Of a stretch of 64,000 bases of DNA, positions 27,101-37,829 are shown piece by piece. Position 1 is the first letter of the stretch. The number at the start of each line of letters is the position of its first letter. The notes below the pieces were generated by a model that was not told where the DNA came from, made no database searches, and saw nothing but the letters and a program-made list of their open reading frames with translations. Origin of the DNA: Drosophila pseudoobscura (lineage: Eukaryota; Arthropoda; Insecta; Diptera; Drosophilidae); the NCBI RefSeq assembly GCF_009870125.1, contig NC_046683.1:43787869-43851868 (forward strand), given 5' to 3'. The translations under genes were made by a program, and so were the position numbers.

Positions 27101-28058
27101 ACATGACCTTTGGCGATGTGAGTGTAGAACATCTCCGGCTTATAGCTTGGTTTATCCGAATGATCTACTTCCAGGTTGAATGCCGCTCCAGACCCTGGCT
27201 GATTGAGCCCTCGAATGGCAACAAATTCCTGTATGTGCGCCTCAAGGCCATCTTCCTCAGCAAATACAACCCCACAAAGACCCTGAACTCGACCTACCTG
27301 CAGACGGACACCTGGCGCTGTGAGACCAAGTCGAGGGCTGTGCTAACTACATCCGAAGGTGGGCTATCCAATCATTGCGCCCACGACATCGCTTAAATGC
27401 ATCTCGTTTCCAGGTCTGACCATTGTGGCCTGTCCGCTCAGCCCCGACTCGAACGGCTATGAGTTTGTGGAGATTTACAGCTCTGGCTGGAACGAGCGAC
27501 CCAACTTTGCTCTCGTGAATCGGTCCAGGGCCATCAGCGTGGAGTTCTTGCGCCCTGGCAATGGGGAGTACACCTTCAACTGGATGGAGCTGGTGCCAAG
27601 GCCCACTCTAAGCATGGCGGGTATGCAGGAATCATCCGACTATCTGTACCATTGAATATTCCTCATTCCGTATTTTGTAACCCCTCAGAGGACTGCCAGT
27701 TCAAGTGCCCGGAACTAGGGGCCTGCGTGAATGCCAGCGTCTGGTGCGACGGCGTCATCCACTGTCCCTCGGGCGACGATGAGGCCTTCCTGCAGTGCTC
27801 GGCACTGATGAAGCTTCCAGTTGAAATTCTGGCCACGCTCTGTCTGATCTTTGTGCTCTCGTGTTGTGCATTTGCTGCTTTTGCCTACAAGTAAGTCATT
27901 GATTAACATTGATCGTGATCTGATCTGATCTATCAATCCTTTTCAATCACAGGAAAATCAAACGCAAATTCCGCGGCTCATCGGTGCTACAGACGCGCCT
28001 CAAGTCGCTCAGCTCCATGGACACGGCCGTGCTGGATGAAAAGGAGGTGATTTGCTGA
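11396..28058 (+). CDS. LDLa/CUB-domain single-pass membrane protein, 1295 aa, 16 coding exons
   Basis: Coding exons by splice sites and phase: 11396-12155, 17009-17145, 17814-18001, 18089-18192, 18268-18534, 18601-18731, 20951-21133, 25434-25625, 25688-26097, 26160-26375, 26448-26781, 26851-27117, 27175-27358, 27414-27620, 27689-27890, 27953-28058. They sum to 3888 nt with every junction in phase. Features: basic Q/T-rich N-terminus, hydrophobic segment about 160-175 (signal or anchor), LDLa 217-252 with CGDGSDE, CUB-like blocks about 254-395 and 489-654 (SPNYPGIYPRNLTCYY, DYVTVYDG), further cysteine-rich CUB-like regions to about 1190, a second LDLa (CDGVIHCPSGDDE), one membrane segment about 1235-1259, and a 35-residue cytoplasmic tail ending EVIC. 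A polyQ tract sits near residue 410. Receptor, co-receptor or adhesion roles are typical for this architecture, but I cannot name ligand or gene. The first coding exon opens at an acceptor (11383), so a 5' non-coding exon lies upstream. A start at residue 116 is an alternative. Confidence 0.85.
12156..13303. other. Intron of the LDLa/CUB gene, 5' part
   Basis: First part of the 4.85-kb intron 12156-17008. Nothing coding is supported. It is C/T-rich around 12690-12790 and otherwise unremarkable. Confidence 0.6.
13304..14149 (-). CDS. Proteasome alpha6 (PSMA1)-type copy, intronless, N-terminus frameshifted
   Basis: A 281-codon open frame read antisense inside an intron of the LDLa/CUB gene. 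From FEYAMEAVK onward it matches the alpha6 20S proteasome subunit: HLGISIDG, DRVLSSYLR, GRPYQVDLLVAGYD, YQVMPSG, ARTYLE, VAIVGKDQ, and an acidic tail. Alpha subunits form the outer, non-catalytic ring. Just upstream, from an ATG at 14141 in another frame, the sequence reads MFLNQYDSDVSV..PQVRLHQV, the expected alpha6 N-terminus, and hits a stop exactly at the join. One extra T in the tract at 14075-14077 separates the two frames. As it stands, the long frame can only start at 14149 (or 14114) with an unrelated N-terminus. Lack of introns suggests retroposition. Several family residues differ, e.g. RPYQVD for RPYGVG. It may be a testis-type paralogue, a fresh pseudogene, or a sequencing error in a working gene. 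Confidence 0.8.
   Translation of the reverse strand: MKSCSLTNTIAMSLCVILRYACIKFEYAMEAVKQGFTTVGVKSRDSVVLVALTTASESSVAMSKIIAIDEHLGISIDGISDNDRVLSSYLRLSCINYRYTYETGCPVKRLIASLGCNMRATIKRCDGRPYQVDLLVAGYDKTGPQLYQVMPSGVIHTCQAQSIGEHSQGARTYLERHINTFLSCSDDQLICHALLGLQNSQPVEGTSSGQENAPVIFTTTVAIVGKDQIFKLLTAEEVEKYIEMAKEMGATAQPQLPSNPDDEGDNEDDTDPQPDVATMEN
14318..14339. promoter_or_regulatory. Paired ATCGATA sites upstream of the proteasome copy
   Basis: ATCGATAG near 14319 and ATATCGATAT at 14329 lie about 180 bp upstream of the proteasome-like start on its own strand. They resemble DRE boxes bound by DREF in fly housekeeping promoters. This hints that the copy has, or had, a promoter, but the match is short. Confidence 0.35.
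14350..17008. other. Remainder of the LDLa/CUB intron
   Basis: No coding exon supported. AT-rich from about 14550 to 16000. A repeat-bearing stretch at about 16040-16605 is listed separately. The intron ends at CCCACAG, 17002-17008. Confidence 0.5.
16040..16605. repeat. Possible mobile-element remnant with internal repeats
   Basis: A 33-bp block starting GCTGTTAGTTCGCTGC occurs twice, at 16505-16537 and 16570-16602, apparently identical and 65 bp apart. Upstream, a segment with ACTTCGTTT...CAAGAACGATAGCGAA at about 16100-16170 recurs degenerately at about 16365-16420 (ACTTCGTTT...AAAGAACGACAGCGAA). No open frame or clear terminal repeats are visible. This pattern fits a decayed non-autonomous element; I cannot name a family. 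Confidence 0.4.
19317..20423. mobile_element. DINE-1 / INE-1-like Helitron-derived element
   Basis: About 1.1 kb. It starts TATACCCGATACTC, followed by a short inverted partner (GAGTATTGGGGTATA) that can form a 5' hairpin, and ends AGTATCGGGTATA, the inverse of the start. Internally it has the hallmarks of Drosophila DINE-1 elements: the segment TTTCCGACCCTATAAAGTAT, then GATCAGCATCAATAGCCGAG, a (GTCTGTCC)n microsatellite at 19459-19548, and repeated blocks around CCCGCCCACTTCCGCC at about 19654, 19988 and 20125. No coding capacity, as expected for these non-autonomous elements. DINE-1 copies vary in length by internal block number. Confidence 0.75.
19459..19548 (+). repeat. GTCTGTCC microsatellite inside the DINE-1-like element
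   Basis: About 90 bp of TGTC/CGTC tetranucleotide units in tandem. This microsatellite is a usual internal part of DINE-1 elements and varies in unit number. Confidence 0.85.
21134..25433. other. 4.3-kb intron of the LDLa/CUB gene
   Basis: Intron between coding exons 7 and 8, donor CAG|GTAATT and acceptor CCCGCAG. No nested gene supported. It contains simple repeats: CT-rich tracts at 21540-21600 and 25353-25385, a CA run at about 22983-23020, and a T18 tract near 25180. Confidence 0.6.
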
Positions 28059-29760
28059 CAAAGCGACAATTCTGTGCGTTACGTTGAGATCGATCGTGTG
28101 ACCACGGTCTGATGCTCGACGGCCCCTAACGTGCAGAATTGTGCCCCGGAACTGAAACCCAAAGCAAATGCGAAACGCAACAATGAAACGATCAAAAACA
28201 AAAACAAAAAACAGGCCACCACTCGTATCTTGAAATCAAAATCAAAATCAAACCAAAAACCAATACCAGAATCAAAATCAGAATCAGACTCGTTCACCTG
28301 TTTTTTAAAATGCATTTATAAGAAAGTGAAATCCCGCGCAGAAACGGAAAACCGCAACAGATCGATCGCCACAGATTTCGTTGGTTCTCTATTTGTATTA
28401 ATCTCTGTTTTATACCATGTAGATCGCGAGACTTCCGGATCGTGACTGGATCGTGTTTCGTTTGTTTTTTGTATTGTCGCGCAATTTTTATAAGCAATTT
28501 TCTAGGCCTAGGATTTTTCGTATGTATTTTCGATATGATTTCCAGACCTCTGATCCTCTGACACACACTGTACATACCAAACGATTGCGGAACAGACAGG
28601 ACGGACCCGAACGGACCCGGCCGGACTGGACTCTGATCAGTTACAACTTCCACTAGGTTTGTGTCTTTGGTTCTTGCAGAGTACTCATAGACCTATGTAG
28701 ATACAACTGTTTCCTAATAGACTTTAAGTGTATCGTCGTACTATGCTAATCCATAACTGACTAATCGGAAAGGAGAAGAGGATCGGATGATCATCAATGG
28801 GAAGGAAGAAGCGTAGTTTTTTTTTGGGGAATGTTCCAGAAACTCCCACAGCATTTATTATGCGGCGCACAAGAAGAAAATATAGAAAAGAAGAAACCAT
28901 AAATAAAGATAATTAATATACCGAAAGGAGCAAGCAGATGGGAGGAAATTTAATCGACAGCTCCAAGTAGATCGTAAGTGAAAGTGAAAGTGAAAGTTGA
29001 GGATGTTTTACATTTTAAGATTGATGGATGATGCATCGTAAATCGTAAATTAGTCGCCAGGTTTGAGGTGGATCAGAGATAGAGTGAGGTGGAGGATAGT
29101 CGAATATGTCAATATATATAGAAGCTAGATGAATTCGTTAGTTGTTTAATAGACGTTGTAGTGATCATGGATAATATCAGCATAATCAAAGCTAAATCAA
29201 AGCTAAAATCAAAGCCAAGAACTTAGAGGTAGTGCGTCCGTCGTAATCGGAGTGTAGCCAAGTCGAAGTCGAAGTCTAAGTCAAAGTCAATGTCAATGTC
29301 ATTCTCAAATCACGCCCATTGCTGTCTTTCAATAGTGCACTGTTCGCTCTCATAGACCAGACATGCCCACATCATCTAGCGCCTGCTCCCTCACACCAAA
29401 AAAAAAACCAACTCAAAACCAAATCAAAATCTTATGCATGGTAATCCTCGTCTCGTTCTCGTTGGCCCGGGACTTAATCGAATCCTTTTCTATTTTGTAT
29501 TCTTTCTTTGAATATTCTTTTTTTGTGTCAAAGAAAAAGGCCGTCGTTGAGACCAAGATCTAAGGCTTGGGGATCAAGGGAGAGAGCAAGGCAAAGCCAT
29601 ATGCCCGGCCGGGCGAAAGGAGGGAGCAGGGATCAGGGACTCCAAAGAGGCAACACAGAGAATGAAATCAATCTCTGCAGTTGAAAATGCATTTTGTTGA
29701 AACTCTTTCTTTCCTTTTAAGAACTGTAAATAAAGTCGAATAGAAGCTGTATGATATTAA
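28059..29760 (+). other. Probable long 3' UTR of the LDLa/CUB gene
   Basis: No further coding exon is seen after the TGA at 28056-28058. AATAAA signals lie at 28902-28907 and 29729-29734, so the 3' UTR may be about 0.85 or 1.7 kb. Degenerate AAAATC and AAGTC repeats occur at 28225-28290 and 29255-29300. Confidence 0.5.
29729..29734 (+). promoter_or_regulatory. Distal polyadenylation signal of the LDLa/CUB gene
   Basis: AATAAA within GTAAATAAAGTCG, the last good signal before the sequence turns to AT-rich intergenic DNA. A proximal one lies at 28902. Confidence 0.45.
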
Positions 29761-30565
29761 CAATTTTACATTGAGCGTTTTATTTCCATTACAAACAAAA
29801 TCATTCTACTACGAGTATCCTTCTTCCGAACTCCTTGAGTTGCGCTCGCAAATAGTGAACATCTTTTGATATTCGAATCAAACTCAGACAATAAACGTTG
29901 AAAGTCCTTTCTTTGTGGCTCAGAGGAACCGAACCTCTTTTTCCCCCTCCCCCTTACTTATAGCGAACGTAACGAGAACAGCAGATACATAATTTTAGGA
30001 TATCGTCAGATCTGTGGATGATCTGCCGACGAATACATTCAAGCGTAAAGTAAATAAATAATATACATTATTAAACCAAACCTAAAGCTCAACTACTAAA
30101 CTAATTAACTAAAATTAACTAAAGATTAACCAAGATCTACCAAGTTATTAGCAAAAACTGCCCGAATTGAAACAATTTTGTCGTAACCTTAGACTTAGCG
30201 AACGCGATCGATATTTGTGCTGATCTTGAATCCAAATATGGATGGATGAGAATTAGAATTTTAAATTTTAAATTAGTTTAAATATAAAACTTAACGGATA
30301 AACACGGAACACGATAAACCAGCATGACTAAAATTCAAATGTTGCAAAAAAGAAATCATATCAGATTCTAAAATGATATTAAAATTAAATCAAAAACTGA
30401 ACAACTTAATAAACAAGCATTTAAATCCCCCAAACAACTGCACGAGAACATTATTTCACACCCCATCCCCAAACTCTTTACAGCGAATTGGAATACAAAC
30501 ATACATAAAACAGAACATGTCCTCACGGGCGCTATACCAGGATGGGATTCATTGAGAAAGTCGAT
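29761..30565. other. AT-rich intergenic spacer between convergent genes
   Basis: Separates the plus-strand LDLa/CUB gene from the minus-strand zinc-finger gene. Apart from the presumed 3' UTR of the zinc-finger gene at its right end, I see nothing specific. Confidence 0.5.
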
Positions 30566-32382
30566 TCAATCTTTCAAGTACGTGGGGAACTGAGTGTCGT
30601 CTGAGGTCGGCGCTGGTATGGTTACCCCGCCCGTGTCCACGGCTGGCTCATGTGGCATCGAGTCGACGCTCTCCAGCGGCATGAAGCAATCTGCAGATAT
30701 CTAATTATACACGTTAAAGTAAACCCTTAAAAGACGATAGACATTTTATACTATCACCCACCTCGTTGTTCTTGTCGCTTAGCTTGCGCGGATACTTAAA
30801 GCCAGCGGCCCTTGCGGCATCCATGGAGTCCTCGCAGTTGGTAATCAGCCCCTGGCGATGATCCTGCTTGTGTGCCTGCAGTCGCTTTGCGTTAATCGAG
30901 GTGTAGCTGCAGAGATCGCAGCACAGATCGCGGTAGGCATCGGCATGGTTCATTCGCATGTGGCGCTTCAAGGCATTGGCTTGGATGCAGCCGTAGTCAC
31001 AGTGACCACACTTCAGGGTGCTCTGCTTGGAGGCGCTGCCGTGGCGTTGTCGATGCTTGTGCAGGACACTGGGATCTCGCGTTGAGAACTTGCACTGTTC
31101 ACACTGCAGCGGCTTCTCGCCCGTGTGCTGACGCATGTGGATCTAATGAATGGTAGAGAGTAAAATGATAATGCTCCGGGCAACCATGGGGTACACTCAC
31201 TATCAGGCTAGCCTTGCGCGCCGTCTTCTTGCCACAAACATTGCATATAAACGGCTTTATCTTGTTGTGCACCGTCTTCACGTGCTTGGAGAGCGTTTTG
31301 CCATTGACAAATCTACGATTGCAAATCTCGCAGGTCTTCTCAGCATAGTATTTGTTCATTTTTGGCGTTGCAGTGGTCGCCGTTGGCTGAGACGGAAGCT
31401 CGTCGGACTGATCCTTCAATTTCCGCCGTCGCTGGACAGCTGCGAGGGAGCGGAGAACCCTCGAACGCCACTTCTTGTGCACTCGCATATGTCGCCAGAC
31501 GAGCGCCGACACAGGTGCGTTGTAGGTGCAGTCCAGAGCGGGACAGCGTAGCAAATCCACATCGATTTGATGAACTTTCCACAGGTGGGCAGAACAACGC
31601 CTCCAGTTTACCATCTCCAAGCCGCATTCGCAGCAGGCGAAACTGCTGCCCTTGTGGCATCTACGATGCACCTCCATCTTGCTGGCATCCTCGAACTTAA
31701 ATAGGCACTCCTTGCTCGCGGAACACCTAAAAGGGAATGGCATTCGATTAAAGATTGGAGGACGGACTCTTTGGACACTTACGGCACTCGCATATTGGCA
31801 CGCAGCACGAGTCGAAAGTCCTTAAATGGCATCGGCTGCAGATCTGTTGGTGGCGGGGCTGCAATCTCTACTTGATTTTCATTAGTTTTCTTCTCCAGGG
31901 TGCACCTGGAGGCATTCGATTCTGCCTTTGTTGGTGTCTTTACTGCTTTGTTGCCGGCAACTGGCTGACAGCCATGGTAAAAGACCATATGACCACGCAA
32001 GTCCTCCATTAGATCGTACTGACGAAGGCACAAGCTGCACACAAACACGATGCGATGCTGGACCTCCATGTCTTCCTTAATTAAATAATAAATAAATAAT
32101 TGCGTATTGTTTGGCTTCAATCTCTTGTTTTGTTCGTTAAATACACGGTAAATACACATTTGCTACATGTCAACTACATATTTATGTAAAAACGTAAGTG
32201 TTGTAGGAATGCTAAGACTACTTTTTTCTCTTTATCTATGAGTATAGACATTTGTATACCCCATTTATTTTCTTTAATTTATCGCTCAGGCTCCGGGTTT
32301 TACTTACTTTTGCATTTTCAACCGAAACGTTCCGTCTTCGATTTGAGGTGCTGTTCCGTTTTGATTTGTTTGATTTTCTCAT
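30566..32382 (-). CDS. C2H2 zinc-finger protein, nine fingers, 469 aa
   Basis: Five exons on the minus strand: 32308-32382, 31783-32075, 31201-31726, 30762-31142, 30566-30700; total 1410 nt, all junctions in phase, GT..AG throughout. The 25-residue first exon is basic (MRKSNKSKRNS). Fingers in order: one in exon 2 (CSLC..HMVFYH); C-x5-C and C-x4-C variants plus CCEC and CEIC fingers in exon 3; one finger straddling exons 3 and 4 (CNVC..HMRQH); then three more in exon 4 (CEQC, CGHC, CDLC). Only the TGEKP linker after the sixth finger is canonical. The last 44 residues are acidic and proline-rich. Likely a nuclear DNA-binding regulator, as is usual for such proteins; target and name unknown. 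A DRE lies 46 bp upstream of the start. Its promoter and first exon are duplicated at 35078-35497. Confidence 0.85.
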
Positions 32383-33093
32383 GTCCTGTTAGGCGCATTA
32401 TTTAGTGCTGTTAAGAGCATCCAAAGTATCGATAAGCATATCGTGCTGCATCAGCTGTTAGCACGAAAATCTAAAGTACTGTTGCCCTGTCAATTTATTT
32501 GGAAGCTAAATTTTAGGTTGGGTAAAAAGAATTATTTAAAAAAAATAGGTCAATAGGTCATTTTTTTTCTTTTGCACTTAAGAATTCGTTTTTTTGTAGA
32601 AAAATCGGTTTTTTTTTGGCAGGGAAAATATTTCCGTTTGAAAACGTTTTGGAAAAACGGGGGCACCAACATTTCCGTTTTGAAAAGGAAATCGGATGAT
32701 TCGGATATATCATGGATGAGGATTTAGTTATACCCTTACGGCTCCCATAATTGTTGATTTTTTCTGTTATATGTATATGCACTACCTTTTATTTTTGCGG
32801 GCTATTCTCTCGATATTGCAAATACTTAATTTCTTCATTTCAATGAATTTCAGTTCAAAAAACTGCTTAACAGTTCCACTAAGGCAACGTTAGGTGCTCC
32901 ATACAGTGAACATCACTGGTGGGTGCCTAAAAACTTGTATGTACATGTACTATGTACATCTAAATATAATTTGATATTGTTTTGTACTTCATGTTGGCCG
33001 CGGTGCAATGGCTTTACTTTTGTATATACACGTATCCTATCACAAACGCAGTCTTTGCTGTTCCTCGTCGCTGGACTCGGCACCTCGTGCCGC
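32383..33093 (-). other. Zinc-finger promoter and 3' region of the SWT1-like gene
   Basis: The right part must hold the 3' UTR of the SWT1-like gene; a minus-strand AATAAA lies at 32788-32793. The segment 32289-32694 is the copy partner of 35078-35497. No coding frame is supported. Confidence 0.5.
32428..32435. promoter_or_regulatory. DRE box at the zinc-finger gene promoter
   Basis: TATCGATA, the DREF recognition core found in many Drosophila housekeeping promoters, 46 bp upstream of the zinc-finger gene's ATG. Confidence 0.6.
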
Positions 33094-34873
33094 TCAATCG
33101 AGAGCGGCAAACTCATCGGTATAGGCGGCCTTCAGGTCGGAGTGAGTAGAGACCGGTATGGCCGAGGACTTGGCCTTCAGGCGTAAATTGGCATCATTTG
33201 TCAGGAGTATCATGTGGGGAACTTCTTTTTTTAGCTGAAGGCAGCAGTTGACAACGCTATCATCACCACAATCCACTTCAATTAGGTGTTCCGACTCCTC
33301 CTCGGCTGATTGCGCTGATTAATGAACGAAATACCTATACGTTAGCCAGCAGAAAAGAACATCTAGATGGACTCTCACCTTGTATTTCCAGACTCTCATC
33401 AAATTTTTTGTTTAGAAAGCGAATGGCACGAATAGCCATCTGGCGCGTATTATTGTCATCATTTTTTCTGGCCTTGAGCCTGTCCAGCTCCTTGATAACT
33501 ATATAGGGAATAAACAGCATGCTTCCCACGGTTCCAGGCAGCACAACTTTCGTAAGATCCTCCACAAATGAGCAGCTGTGCATGAGCACATTTGTGTCGA
33601 GGACAAAGTACATGTGATCCAACCGACGAGCCGGCAGTTCATTCAACTCGCCGTCCTCTGATTTCTTGTTTAGTATCAGATCACAGTCTTCCCAATCCAT
33701 CGGCTCTTGCTCCAACTCCAGGTCTGGCTCTGGCTCTGCTACCTTCGGCTTTTTGCCTATAAATGCATTCGGAATATCTGGCAGTATTGAACGGCCATTA
33801 TTGTTCCGCTCTTTTGGCTCCTGCTTCTCCTGTTGCCTTAAGGAAGCTCGAAATTGTGTTAGACGCTGGTTGGCTACACGTGAGAATATAAAAAGAAAGA
33901 AACTCTGGATGAGACGGGCAACGAAGCAGCAATTATTCACAGCACCTACCACTTGTCGAGCTGCCCGATTGAACACGATTGCTGGAATCCAGCAGCGCCT
34001 TGGGTTTTTCCCAGGTTTTTGCCTGATCCCTGAGGCGCTCTCGTATAGATTTCGCTGGTGCCAGCGGTGATTGCGACAGTCCAAGGAAATTTGATCTGCG
34101 ACTCTGTGGCGTGTCTGGTGTTAGTGGCGATGGCGATGGCGACGATGCAAACGCATTTGACCTGCGACTCTGTGGAGGGCGTGGCGTCTCTGGTGATAGA
34201 GACGTTGCAAAGGTTAAACACTTACTACTTTGTGACGAGCGTGATGTTTCTGGTGTCAGCGATGCCGATGGCGACGGTGCGAAGGTCAAGGACCACCGAC
34301 TATGTGAGGCACCTGAAGTTGCATTACTGCTGATGGTCTGGGAGGCTGACGACAAGGCATTTTGATGGCTTCTCTTACTGTCCTGGTAGTCATTGTTTGG
34401 TTTCTTATCCTTCCGACGCTTCAAGTCTATCTGCAATCGCTTAAGACTATTCTGAGCTGGCTGTTTGTTGGTGGATGTTTCTGGTGTCAGCGATGCCGAT
34501 GGCGACGGTGCGAAGGTCGAGGACCACCGACTATGTGAGGCACCTGAAGTTGCATTACTGCTGATGGTCTGGGAGGCTGACGACAAGGCATTTTGATGGC
34601 TTCTCTTACTGTCCTGGTTGTCATTGTTTGGTTTCTTATCCTTCCGACGCTTCAAGTCTATCTGCAATCGCTTAAGACGATTCTGAGCTGGCTGTTTGTT
34701 GGTGGGCCTTGCTACAAACCGAATGATTACTTTGCAAATGTAACAAAAGAATCAATTTACGACTTACCATTGCTCTGGCGATGATTGTAAATCGTTTGCA
34801 TAGCTTCGCCCTCGGCCAGTGATGTCTTGCTTCCTAATTTACTGCCATTCTTGAGCGTGCCATAGCCAAACAT
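33094..34873 (-). CDS. SWT1-like PIN-domain RNA endonuclease, 527 aa
   Basis: Four exons: 34768-34873, 33950-34711, 33379-33873, 33094-33314; 1584 nt, in phase. The C-terminal half is a PIN domain with the expected acidic residues: D382 in VLDTNVLMH, E418 in IVIKELDRL, and D495 in LLTNDANLRLKA, with a further acidic cluster at VDCGDD (about 469-473). The conserved RQMAIRAIRFLNKKF segment fits the SWT1 family, whose members are endoribonucleases linked to nuclear mRNA quality control. The N-terminal 290 residues are Ser/Pro-rich and built from repeats. Two 231-bp units lie head to tail in exon 2, followed by shorter degenerate copies of the same SLTPETS/QSRRS motif. The start gives MFGYGTLKNGSK in a good context after an in-frame stop. 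A DRE lies about 150 bp upstream. The assignment as SWT1 rests on motif recognition only. Confidence 0.75.
34243..34704 (-). repeat. Two-copy 231-bp tandem duplication in SWT1-like exon 2
   Basis: Units 34243-34473 and 34474-34704 are nearly identical; I found only three differences (near 34289/34520, 34387/34618 and 34448/34679). Each encodes 77 residues including LQIDLKRRKDKKPNN and SPSASLTPETS, so the reading frame is kept. The near identity suggests a recent event, or gene conversion between units. Confidence 0.9.
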
Positions 34874-35077
34874 CCTGTTTTTTTCAGCATTTAATTATTA
34901 TATTGCTATTTTTGGACTGGATTAGAGAATAATACATCGACCGTAACATCGATTACATTGATGTGCAGACATACGATGTTTTTTTTTATCAATTTAGATA
35001 TATCCACTGCATGGCTTTGTTATCGATAGGGAACACTACCAATACACGACGTGGTTTTTTTATATTATATACTGTCC
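34874..35077. promoter_or_regulatory. Promoter region of the SWT1-like gene with DRE
   Basis: TATCGATA at 35021-35028, about 150 bp upstream of the SWT1-like ATG. The rest is AT-rich with no further motif I can support. Confidence 0.5.
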
Positions 35078-35497
35078 GGCTCCGGATTTTACTTACTTTT
35101 GCGTTTTCAGCCAAAACGTTCCGTTTAAGTTTTTAGGTTTTGCCGTTTTTTAAATATTTCTGATCGATATATATCACTTTCCCATGTCCTATGAAGCGAA
35201 CAATTTGGGGCTGTTAAGCGCACAATTTAGTGTTATCTGTGATGTTTAACAGATTTTATTCCGACTTATCGATAACCAAATCGGATTCAATCATTTTGTT
35301 GCCCTGACAAACTATTTCAAGCCTAAATAAGAGGTTGGATAAAAAAGAATTGCCCTGGTAATGGTGTCAAATATATTTTAATACATCAATAATTTACATA
35401 TATTTTTCCCTTTGCAATTAAGATATGTTTGCTATATAAAAAGCGGTTTACTTTTCATTTCGATGAGGAAATTCTGTCCGTTTTGAAAATGAAATCG
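35078..35497 (-). pseudogene. Diverged copy of the zinc-finger gene's promoter and first exon
   Basis: Matches 32289-32694 in the same orientation. Shared landmarks in the same order: the CTCCGG..TTTTACTTACTTTTGC donor segment, AAACGTTCCGT, CATGTCCT around the ATG, CTGTTAAG, a TATCGATA DRE (35267), TTGTTGCCCTG, AGGTTGG, AAAGAATT and CCGTTTTGAAAA. In this copy the equivalent of the start codon (35185) is followed after two codons by TGA, so the exon cannot encode the basic leader. No zinc-finger exons follow; the SWT1-like gene does. It is a partial duplication that kept the DRE, and could act as promoter sequence for the SWT1-like gene. Confidence 0.75.
35267..35274. promoter_or_regulatory. 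DRE box in the duplicated promoter copy
   Basis: TATCGATA at the position equivalent to the DRE of the zinc-finger promoter (32428). Confidence 0.5.
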
Positions 35498-35816
35498 TTG
35501 TCTTTGCGAAAGTGAAAACTGGAGCTTCCGTGAACGTCTGGCTTGAGACATCTATCATTGCAATTCTATGATTATATTCAATAAGGCTTAATGTCTTTAC
35601 TTCAAACTACATTATCAGGCCTCACGTTCCCACATACAACGTACTCGTCTACTGCTGGGGTTCTCTAGGGTTGCAGGCAGCATATTTTCTTTCCATGGAA
35701 ATAAGATTAAATTTCTTGGCTGACCAATAATCGTTTTCCTGTGTCGTGTATCTGTATGCTGGAGGTTTTAGTTGCTAGTATGTCTTTATCATGTTGTGGT
35801 TATAGTTATAGTTTGT

Positions 35817-37479
<1,663 letters not shown>

Positions 37480-37535
37480 CTTTCGTTCAAGTCTAACGCC
37501 AACTTGTAATTCTTTGAAATTTGCTTCGCAGACAT
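37480..37535 (-). CDS. Possible first exon of a small unidentified gene
   Basis: Reads MSAKQISKNYKLALDLNE and then a GTAAAT donor on the minus strand. It lies downstream of two ATCGATA/TATCGATA boxes (37660, 37694) that it would share with CSN3 as a divergent promoter, and a minus-strand AATAAA lies at about 37174. I could not settle the second exon: joining at TATATCAG gives only about 26 further residues; a later acceptor gives a longer frame ending near 37259. It may be a decayed gene. No family recognised. Confidence 0.25.
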
Positions 37536-37659
37536 CTTGAGTTTGATTTTTATTTTATAATTTGAAAAATTGTACAATATTTGAAGCAGAAATTGGGTCT
37601 CTAGTGTGGGAAAACTTAAATTTTCAGCCATGTGAAGATCAGGGGTATTGAACAAATTC

Positions 37660-37701
37660 CATCGATAGTAAGCCGCAAATAAGAAATACGCCTTATCGAT
37701 A
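37660..37701. promoter_or_regulatory. DRE boxes of the CSN3 promoter
   Basis: CATCGATAG at about 37660 and TATCGATA at 37694-37701, 130-170 bp upstream of the CSN3 ATG. This arrangement is usual for fly housekeeping genes. Confidence 0.6.
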
Positions 37702-37829
37702 GTACTTGCGATTTTTTTCCAGTCTCTATGCTCCTTGTATTGTGCGACTCTTTTATTCGGCTTTCCTAAGGAAATTAGCGTTTTTCATATATAATTAGTA
37801 ATTAAATAGAGTCCTCGGAGTTAGCCAAC

